Positions 58,082 to 64,000 of a stretch of 64,000 nt of DNA are shown piece by piece. The stretch covers positions 62,001 through 126,000 of the forward strand of contig CAMZGS010000008.1 in assembly GCA_947306475.1 (NCBI GenBank). Reading direction: 5' to 3'. Numbering within the stretch: position 1 is the first letter of the stretch; the number at the start of each line of letters is the position of its first letter. The notes below the pieces were generated by a model, which searched no databases, was not told the DNA's origin, and saw nothing but the letters and a program-made list of their open reading frames with translations. Source of the stretch: an uncultured Comamonas sp. (GTDB taxonomy: Bacteria > Pseudomonadota > Gammaproteobacteria > Burkholderiales > Burkholderiaceae_C). The position numbers and the translations under genes were made by a program.

Positions 58082-58918
58082 TCAAGCCAGCCAGCGCTTG
58101 CGGCGCTTGTAGCTCTTCACGTCCCGGAAGCTCTTGCGCTCGCTGCCGCCAACGCCCAGGTAGAACTCCTTGACGTCTTCGTTGTTGGCCAGGTCGGAGG
58201 CGGTGCCATCCATCACGACGCGACCGCTTTCCATGATGTAACCGTAGTCGGCATACTTTAGCGCCATGTTGGTGTTCTGCTCGGCCAGCAGGAAGGTGGT
58301 GCCTTCCTTCTGGTTCAGGTCCTTGACGATGTGGAACACCTCTTCCACGATCTGCGGCGCCAGCCCCATGGAGGGCTCATCCAGCAACACGATGCTGGGG
58401 TTGCTCATGATGGCGCGACCAATGGCGCACATTTGCTGCTCACCGCCGGAGGTGTAGGCCGCCTGGCTTTTCTGGCGGGTCTTCAGGCGGGGGAAGTAGG
58501 TATAGACCTTCTCCAGGTTGGCGGCGATCTCGCCCTTGTCGCTGCGGGTGTAGCTGCCGGTGAGCAGGTTTTCCTCGATGGTCAGGTGGGCGAAGCAGTG
58601 GCGCCCCTCCATGACCTGCACCACGCCACGGCGCACCATTTCCGAGGGCGAGAGGTTCTGGATGGGCTCGCCGCGCAGCTCGATGCTGCCCTTGGTCACT
58701 TCGCCGCGTTCGCCCTTGAGCAGGTTGGAGATGGCGCGCAGCGTGGTGGTCTTGCCCGCACCGTTGCCGCCCAGCAGGGCCACGATGCCGCGCTCGTGCA
58801 GTTGCAGCGAGACGCCCTTGAGCACCAGGATGACGTGGTTGTAAATGACCTCAATGCCGTTGACCACAAGCACGGGCGCGGCAGAGTTGGGGGTGTTGGT
58901 GGTTCGGGTGTCGGTCAT
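58082..58918 (-). CDS. livF: Branched-chain-type ABC transporter ATP-binding protein LivF
   Basis: The 278 aa ATPase has Walker A GGNGAGKTTT, VVQVMEGRHCFAHLTIEENL (the LivF Q-loop form), signature TSGGEQQMCAIGRAIMSNPS and Walker B IVLLDEPSMGLAPQIVEEVF then a His switch region. It is one of two cytoplasmic ATPases of the HAAT family importer; the other (LivG) begins at the right edge. ATG 58918 is used, with a TTG-started extension possible. It lies between the binding-protein genes and the ligase. Confidence 0.93.
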   Translation of the reverse strand: MTDTRTTNTPNSAAPVLVVNGIEVIYNHVILVLKGVSLQLHERGIVALLGGNGAGKTTTLRAISNLLKGERGEVTKGSIELRGEPIQNLSPSEMVRRGVVQVMEGRHCFAHLTIEENLLTGSYTRSDKGEIAANLEKVYTYFPRLKTRQKSQAAYTSGGEQQMCAIGRAIMSNPSIVLLDEPSMGLAPQIVEEVFHIVKDLNQKEGTTFLLAEQNTNMALKYADYGYIMESGRVVMDGTASDLANNEDVKEFYLGVGGSERKSFRDVKSYKRRKRWLA

Positions 58919-59022
58919 GGTGTTACCGTAATTCTTCAAAAAAGGGGTCTGTCAGCGCAGTCCCTGCGGTGCAGGCATGCAGGGCGCAGGGACTGGCCGG
59001 CTGTGACGTGCTTCGGGTGGGT

Positions 59023-60321
59023 TTACGGGCAGGTACGGACCTGGATGTTCTTGTCCTGGGCGTACCGTTCGGCGTACTCCTTGACCAGCGAGGCCACCAG
59101 CGATTGGTCGGCCTGGTACCAGTCGGAGACCACGTTCCACTTGCTGCCGTCCCACTGGGCAATGCGTGCCCAGTCGGCGCCGATGTGGTTGCTGCAACTG
59201 GTCTGGATGGGGCGCAGGATCTTGCCAAAGCCCAGCTCATTGAGGCGTTCCTGCGTCAGGTTCAGGTTTTCCAGACCCCAGCGCACCTGCTCGGGCGTCA
59301 TGACCTGGCCCTTGCCGAACTTCTCCTGGGCGGTGCGGATGGCTTCCACCGTCAGCATGGAGATGATCATGCCGCGTGTGTGCGCCAGTGCGCCCAGCTC
59401 CTTGGCGTCCTTGGCCGAGCCCTGGCCCTTGTCGTAGAGCAGGGCCTTGACCTCGTCGTGCACCTTGTCGCGCTCGGCGCTGTTGTGGATGGTGACGGTG
59501 TTGTAGCCCTTGGCGCCTTCGATGCCTTTGACATCGTGGTCAGAGCCGGCCCACCAGACGGCGTACATCTTCTCGCGCGGGAAGCCCGTGGCCTGTGCCT
59601 CGCGGATGGCCGTGGGGGTCATCACGCCGGCCGACCACAGGATGACGTAGTTCGGACGGCTCTGGCGCACTTGCAGCCAGGCGGCCTTTTGCTCCACGCC
59701 GGGCGCGGTCACGGGCACCAGCAGCAGCTCAAAGCCTTCCTTGGCAGCGCGCTTTTCCAGCAGCGGGATGGGTTCCTTGCCGTAGGGGCTGTCGTGGTAC
59801 ACCAAGGCAATCTTCTTGCCCTTGAGGCTGCCATTTTCCTTTTTCAGCAAATCCTGGATGATGGCGTCGGCCGCCGTCCAGTAGGTGCCCAGCAGCGGGA
59901 AGTTCCATTCAAACACCCGGCCATCGACCGACTGCGACAGGCCGTAGCCGGGGGTGATGACGGGGATCTTGTCGATGGGGGCCTTTTCCGAGACAGCAAA
60001 GGTGATGCCGGTGGACTGGGTGTCAAAACCCGAGGCACCGCTGCCCTTGCCCTTCAGGCGTTCGTAGCATTCCACGCCACGGCTGGTGTCGTAGGCGGTT
60101 TCGCACTCTTCAAAGGCGATCTTGACGCCGTTGATTCCCCCCTTTGCGTTGACCAGCTTCAGGTAGTCCAGCTTGCCGTCGGCCCATGGGATGCCCAGGG
60201 GGGCGAACTGACCAGTGCGATAGGACAGCAGCGGAACAAACTGCTCCTGCGCGAGCGCCGAGGCGCTGGCGGCGAAGCCAGAAACCAGTGCGGTGGCCAG
60301 AGCCAAATGTTTGAGCTTCAT
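59023..60321 (-). CDS. ABC transporter substrate-binding protein, copy 2 (HAAT family)
   Basis: The 432 aa protein has a signal peptide (MKLKHLALATALVSGFAASA then SALA, cut near residue 24) and two-lobe periplasmic binding-protein features (FVPLLSYRTGQFAPLGIPWA, VNAKGGINGVKIAFEECETA, ALVYHDSPYGKEPIPLLEKR, RQSRPNYVILWSAGVMTPTA). It closely resembles the next gene throughout. It captures an unknown small acid or amino acid for LivHM. A Cys near the C-terminus (TSCSNH, and a final RTCP) may form a disulfide. Confidence 0.9.
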   Translation of the reverse strand: MKLKHLALATALVSGFAASASALAQEQFVPLLSYRTGQFAPLGIPWADGKLDYLKLVNAKGGINGVKIAFEECETAYDTSRGVECYERLKGKGSGASGFDTQSTGITFAVSEKAPIDKIPVITPGYGLSQSVDGRVFEWNFPLLGTYWTAADAIIQDLLKKENGSLKGKKIALVYHDSPYGKEPIPLLEKRAAKEGFELLLVPVTAPGVEQKAAWLQVRQSRPNYVILWSAGVMTPTAIREAQATGFPREKMYAVWWAGSDHDVKGIEGAKGYNTVTIHNSAERDKVHDEVKALLYDKGQGSAKDAKELGALAHTRGMIISMLTVEAIRTAQEKFGKGQVMTPEQVRWGLENLNLTQERLNELGFGKILRPIQTSCSNHIGADWARIAQWDGSKWNVVSDWYQADQSLVASLVKEYAERYAQDKNIQVRTCP

Positions 60322-60400
60322 GTCGATGTCTCCTCATTTCAGGGGGAAGGAGCACGGCCCCTGTGGAGGGAGGCCGTGCCGGGGCGCTGCTCGGGACTGC

Positions 60401-61720
60401 TTAGTTGCAGCCAGTGCGGCGGGTGAGCTTCTTGTCGGCGAGGTACTTGTCGCCGTGCTCCTTGATCAGGGGCTCGACCACCGAGGCGTCAGCCTGGTAC
60501 CACTCGCTGCCCATGTTCCACTTCTTGCCATCCCAGCTGTGGATGCGTGCCCAGGTGGAGCCCATGTGGTCGGTGCAGCTGGTCTTGAGCGGACGCATGA
60601 TTTCCTCAAAGCCCAGTTCCTTCAGGCGCTCGGCGGTCAGGTTCAGGTTCTCATAGCCCCAGCGTACCTGTTCGCCGGTCATGGGCTTGCCCTTGCCGAA
60701 CTTTTCCTGGGCGGTGCGGATGGCTTCCACCGTCAGCATGGAGATGATCATGCCGCGGGTGTAGAGCACGGAGCCGACTTCATCGCGCGGGCCGGTGCCC
60801 AGCTTCTTGTCGTGCACGTGCTTGAGGATTTCCTGAGCCACCTTGGTGTTCTGGCCAAAACCGTTCAGAGCCAGGGCCTGGTAGCCCTTGGCGCCTTCGC
60901 CGACGTCGCGCACATCGGGCTCGGCACCGGCCCACCACACGCCGTACAGCTTGTCACGCGGGAAGCCGGTGGCTTGCGCTTCCTTCAGTGCGGTGGCATT
61001 CATCACGCCCCAGCCCCACAGCAGGGCAAAGTCGGGGCGGCTCTGACGCAGCTGCAGCCAGGTGGCCTTCTGTTCCACGCCGGGAGCGGTCACGGGCATC
61101 AGCTGCAGGTCAAAGCCGTGCATCTGGGCGCGCTTTTGCAGCACGGGGATGGGCTCCTTGCCAAAGGGGCTGTCGTGGTAGATCAGCGCAATCTTCTTGC
61201 CCTTGAGCTTGTCCATGCCGCCCAGGCGCTGGCCGATGTGCTGGATCAGGATGTCCGCGCCGGTCCAGTAGCTGCCCATGAAGGGGAAGTTCCAGGGGAA
61301 GGCATCGCCGTCCTTGGCGATCGACAGACCATAGCCCAGCGTGATCAGCGGGATCTTGTCCACGGCGGTCTTTTCAGTCAGTGCAAAGGTGATGCCGGTG
61401 GCCTGCGGGTCGAAGGAGGCTGCGTAGGGACGGGTCTTCAGGCGCTCATAGCACTCCACACCGCGGTCGGTGGCGTAGCCGGTTTCGCACTCCTCAAAGG
61501 CGATCTTCACACCGTTGATGCCGCCATCGCGCTCGTTGATGAGCTTGAGGTAGTCCTGCTTGCCGTTGGCCCATGGAATGCCGTTGGGGGCGTAGGCACC
61601 CGTGCGGTAGGACAGCAGGGGGATGAACTGCTCCTCAGCTTGTGCTGCGGCATTGCCGGCAAAACCGGCAGCGGCGGCAGCCAGGGCGGCAGTGGCCAGA
61701 GTCAGGCGCGTGAATTTCAT
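60401..61720 (-). CDS. ABC transporter substrate-binding protein, copy 1 (HAAT family)
   Basis: The 439 aa protein has a signal peptide (MKFTRLTLATAALAAAAAGF then AGNAAAQA) and the same landmarks as its downstream neighbour: FIPLLSYRTGAYAPNGIPWA, ERDGGINGVKIAFEECETGY, ALIYHDSPFGKEPIPVLQKR, RQSRPDFALLWGWGVMNATA. The two are tandem paralogues, with copy 1 nearer livM. Differences cluster in the first lobe and near residue 200, where ligand specificity often lies. It is the first binding protein of the cluster. Confidence 0.9.
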   Translation of the reverse strand: MKFTRLTLATAALAAAAAGFAGNAAAQAEEQFIPLLSYRTGAYAPNGIPWANGKQDYLKLINERDGGINGVKIAFEECETGYATDRGVECYERLKTRPYAASFDPQATGITFALTEKTAVDKIPLITLGYGLSIAKDGDAFPWNFPFMGSYWTGADILIQHIGQRLGGMDKLKGKKIALIYHDSPFGKEPIPVLQKRAQMHGFDLQLMPVTAPGVEQKATWLQLRQSRPDFALLWGWGVMNATALKEAQATGFPRDKLYGVWWAGAEPDVRDVGEGAKGYQALALNGFGQNTKVAQEILKHVHDKKLGTGPRDEVGSVLYTRGMIISMLTVEAIRTAQEKFGKGKPMTGEQVRWGYENLNLTAERLKELGFEEIMRPLKTSCTDHMGSTWARIHSWDGKKWNMGSEWYQADASVVEPLIKEHGDKYLADKKLTRRTGCN

Positions 61721-61747
61721 GGTTGTCTCCTAGGTTTACAAAGGTAA

Positions 61748-61855
61748 TAGCTATCAAAAGGCGAGCTGTTTGCGTTTGATATTCATTGATTTCAGATACT
61801 TTTGCATCCAAAGTCTTTTGTCATCAAGCGGTAGCTACTATTGTTTTTGATAGCC
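61748..61855 (-). repeat. Dispersed palindromic repeat with outer and inner arms
   Basis: The outer arms GCTATCAAAA (61750-61759) and TTTTGATAGC (61845-61854) are a perfect inverted repeat. Inside, AGCTGTTTGCGTTTGAT and the reverse of TCATCAAGCGGTAGCT form a second, imperfect pair. This 108-bp element fills the gap between the first binding protein gene and livM. Confidence 0.65.
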
Positions 61856-61872
61856 GGTGGGGGAAATCAGCC

Positions 61873-62949
61873 TTAGTGCGGGAAGGGCCAGACACGCATC
61901 TTCTGCTTGCCGGTGGACCACAGCTTGGCGATGCCGTGCGGCTCCACGATCAGGAACCAGACGATCAGTGCGCCGAAGATGATGAACTCGGCGTGCGAGA
62001 TGCCCGCCGTGGAGATCTGCATGCCAACCAGGCTGGCCAGGGCAGGCAGCACCAGGTTGAGCACGATGGGCAGCACGATGATGAAGGCCGCGCCAAAGAA
62101 GCTGCCCATGATGGAGCCCAGGCCACCGATGATCACCATGAACAGCAGCTTGAAGGAGATGTCCACCGAGAAGGCCGCCGGCTCCCAGGCGCCCAGGTGC
62201 ACGAAGGCCCACAGCGCGCCGGCCACGCCGACGATGAAGGAGCTCACAGCAAAGGCGCTGAGCTTGGCGTACATGGGGCGGATGCCGATCACGCTGGCGG
62301 CCACGTCCATGTCGCGGATGGCCATCCACTCACGGCCAATGGCGCTGCGCACCAGGTTCTTGGCCAGGACGGCCATCACCACCAGCACTGCCAGGCAGAA
62401 CAGGTACTTGGACTGGGCCGACTGGATGGGCAGGCCGAACACTTCCAGATTGCTCACCGACACCGAGCCCGAGGGCGAGTTGTTGGTGAACCACTTGACG
62501 CGCAGGAACATCCAGTCGCTGAAGAACTGTGCCGCCAGCGTGGCCACGGCCAGGTACAGACCCTTGACGCGCAGGCTGGGCAGACCGAACAGGATGCCGA
62601 AGAACGTGGCGCACAGGCCGCCGATGATCAGCGCCGGAATCAGGGGCATGTCGGGCATGCGGGCCACGACGTTGTAGGCACCGTAGGCGCCCACGGCCAT
62701 GAAGGCGCCCGAGCCCAGCGAGATCTGGCCGCAGTAGCCCACCAGAATGTTCACGCCCAGGGCGGCCAGGGACATGATGACCAGCGGCGTCAGGATGGCC
62801 AGGTAGAAGTAGTCGGTGGCCAGCATGGGCACCACGGTAAAGGCGGCCACCACCAGCAGGATGATGGCGATCTTGTCCTGCAGGATGGGGAAGACCTGCT
62901 GGTCGGCTTGGTAGCTGGTCTTGAACTGACCGTTTTCACGATAGAACAT
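61873..62949 (-). CDS. livM: Branched-chain-type ABC transporter permease LivM
   Basis: The 358 aa protein has about nine membrane helices with the LivM landmark GYCGQISLGSGAFMAVGAYG near residue 90 and the EAA-like block REWMAIRDMDVAASVIGIRP, ending near LWSTGKQKMRVWPFPH. With LivH it forms the membrane channel. It starts MFYRENGQFKTSYQADQQVF and is 40 nt downstream of livH on the minus strand. It leads into a repeat and then the binding-protein genes. Confidence 0.93.
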   Translation of the reverse strand: MFYRENGQFKTSYQADQQVFPILQDKIAIILLVVAAFTVVPMLATDYFYLAILTPLVIMSLAALGVNILVGYCGQISLGSGAFMAVGAYGAYNVVARMPDMPLIPALIIGGLCATFFGILFGLPSLRVKGLYLAVATLAAQFFSDWMFLRVKWFTNNSPSGSVSVSNLEVFGLPIQSAQSKYLFCLAVLVVMAVLAKNLVRSAIGREWMAIRDMDVAASVIGIRPMYAKLSAFAVSSFIVGVAGALWAFVHLGAWEPAAFSVDISFKLLFMVIIGGLGSIMGSFFGAAFIIVLPIVLNLVLPALASLVGMQISTAGISHAEFIIFGALIVWFLIVEPHGIAKLWSTGKQKMRVWPFPH

Positions 62950-62989
62950 GTGTCTTGTCTCCTGAGTGCTCTATGGGTTGTGTGACCGG

Positions 62990-63919
62990 TCAGACGCGGT
63001 CAATGATCTTCTCGCCAAACAGGCCTTGCGGGCGGAACAGCAGGAACACCAGTGCCAGCACATAGGCAAACCAGATTTCGATGCCGCCACCCACGTAGGG
63101 GCCCAGGTACACCTCAGAGAGCTTTTCGCCAACGCCGATGATCAGGCCGCCGATGATGGCGCCGGGCACCGAGGTCAGGCCACCCAGAATCACCACCGGC
63201 AGGGCGCGCAGGGCCACGGTGGTCAGCGTGAACTGCACGCCCAGCTTGCTGCCCCAGATCATCCCGGCCACCAGGGCCACGATGCCGGCCACGCACCAGA
63301 CGATGACCCAGATGCGGTTGAGCGGAATGCCGATGGACTGGGCCGCCTGGTGGTCGTCGGCCACAGCGCGCAGGGCACGGCCGGTGCCGGTCTTCTGGAA
63401 GAAGAAGGTCAGCGCTGTCACCAGCAGGGCGGCGATCACGGCGGCGATCACGTCTTCCTGGTTGATCATCACGCCGCCGTCGAACACCGATTCCATCAGG
63501 AACACGGGGTCCTTGGGCATGCCGATGTCGATCTTGTAGATCTCGCTGCCAAACAGGGTCTGGCCCACGCCTTCCATGAAGTAGGTGATGCCCAGGGTGG
63601 CCATCAGGAGCGTGGCAGCATCCTGGTTGACCAGGTGGCGCAGCACCAGGCGCTCAATGAGCCAGGCGCAGACGAACATGATGGCCGCCGCAATACAGAA
63701 GGCGGCCAGGTTGGCGACGAGCTTGTTTTCGATGCCCGTCCACTGCGGAATCCATTCCGCAAAGCGCGCCATGGCCAGGGCTGCGAACAGCACCATCGCA
63801 CCTTGCGCGAAGTTGAACACGCCCGAGGCCTTGAAGATCAGCACGAAGCCGAGTGCCACCAGCGCGTAGAGCATGCCGGCCATCAGGCCGCCAAACAGTG
63901 TTTCCAGAAAGAATGCCAT
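62990..63919 (-). CDS. livH: Branched-chain-type ABC transporter permease LivH
   Basis: The 309 aa protein has about eight membrane helices with LivH landmarks GMLYALVALGFVLIFKASGV, FNFAQGAMVLFAALAMARFA, the EAA-type loop RALRAVADDHQAAQSIGIPL and SVPGAIIGGLIIGVGEKLSE. It pairs with LivM. It starts with MAFFLETLFGGLMAG, 36 nt after the stop of the upstream ATPase gene on the minus strand. Confidence 0.93.
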   Translation of the reverse strand: MAFFLETLFGGLMAGMLYALVALGFVLIFKASGVFNFAQGAMVLFAALAMARFAEWIPQWTGIENKLVANLAAFCIAAAIMFVCAWLIERLVLRHLVNQDAATLLMATLGITYFMEGVGQTLFGSEIYKIDIGMPKDPVFLMESVFDGGVMINQEDVIAAVIAALLVTALTFFFQKTGTGRALRAVADDHQAAQSIGIPLNRIWVIVWCVAGIVALVAGMIWGSKLGVQFTLTTVALRALPVVILGGLTSVPGAIIGGLIIGVGEKLSEVYLGPYVGGGIEIWFAYVLALVFLLFRPQGLFGEKIIDRV

Positions 63920-63955
63920 TTGTATGTCTCCGGTGTTCCGTGGTGAGTCGGTCGG

Positions 63956-64000
63956 TCAGTGGCTGCTGCCCAGGTAGGCGCGGATCACGTCTTCGTTGTT
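63956..64000 (-). CDS. livG: Branched-chain-type ABC transporter ATPase, C-terminal end
   Basis: The window ends inside this minus-strand gene. The last 14 codons and the stop encode NNEDVIRAYLGSSH, typical of the C-terminus of LivG/LivF-type ATPases, and the position just before livH fits LivG. The rest lies beyond base 64000. Confidence 0.7.
   Translation of the reverse strand, partial: NNEDVIRAYLGSSH

Overview
The window looks like chromosome from a betaproteobacterium of the family Comamonadaceae. The ribosomal proteins, SecY, RpoA, HisA/HisF, TatABC, PetABC, SspAB and SecA all read as that group, codon use is strongly GC-biased, and the order his - DUF4870 - HIT - tatABC - degS-like - Nif3 - pdxA - petABC - sspAB is familiar from it. 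This assignment comes from remembered family sequences and gene order, not from a search.

Layout. 1-7457 (+) is the end of the spc operon and the alpha operon: rpsN (partial), rpsH, rplF, rplR, rpsE, rpmD, rplO, secY, rpmJ, rpsM, rpsK, rpsD, rpoA, rplQ. An initiator tRNA and a strong terminator follow. 7651-11650 holds a short Ppx/GppA protein and, on the minus strand, an unknown protein, an exported protein and a Rep/UvrD helicase. 11757-16087 (+) holds an AEC-type permease and a three-gene cassette (ArnT-like GT39, GtrB/ArnC-like GT2, ChbG/YdjC-type deacetylase) that fits a lipid A amino-sugar modification pathway. A VapBC-like toxin-antitoxin pair follows, then hisC-hisB-hisH-hisA (16894-20221).

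20222-36439 separates hisA from hisF. It holds galE, the cytochrome cd1 nitrite reductase pair nirS-nirM with an FNR/Dnr-type site, an aldo/keto reductase, an AraC regulator with a divergent acyl-CoA synthetase, a Na+/H+ antiporter, and leucine/isovalerate catabolism genes (liuB, liuC, DUF4126, liuD, liuE, DUF1289). hisF-hisI-hisE resume at 36440, followed by DUF4870, a patatin-like hydrolase, a HIT protein, tatABC, a DegS-like protease (minus), Nif3-like, pdxA, petABC (cytochrome bc1), sspA-sspB, two tandem tRNA-Thr genes, dciA-like (minus), secA, argJ, a DUF815 ATPase, mutT, an unknown membrane protein and DUF1840. From 56739 to the end, the minus strand carries a branched-chain-amino-acid-type ABC transporter (livG end, livH, livM, two paralogous binding proteins, livF) ending in a PaaK-like CoA ligase.

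The signal least explained by ordinary annotation is a family of about eleven short dispersed repeats, full or half palindromes built on AGCTnnTTGCGCTTG. Some form complete hairpins with 15-19 bp terminal inverted repeats. Two lie inside coding sequence, encoding a signal peptide and the C-terminal tail of an antitoxin; one spans a translation start; one ends in a T8 run that abuts a start codon. No stretch over 300 bases lacks a gene. The longest gap, 23609-23899, is the nirS/aldo-keto reductase divergent promoter region.
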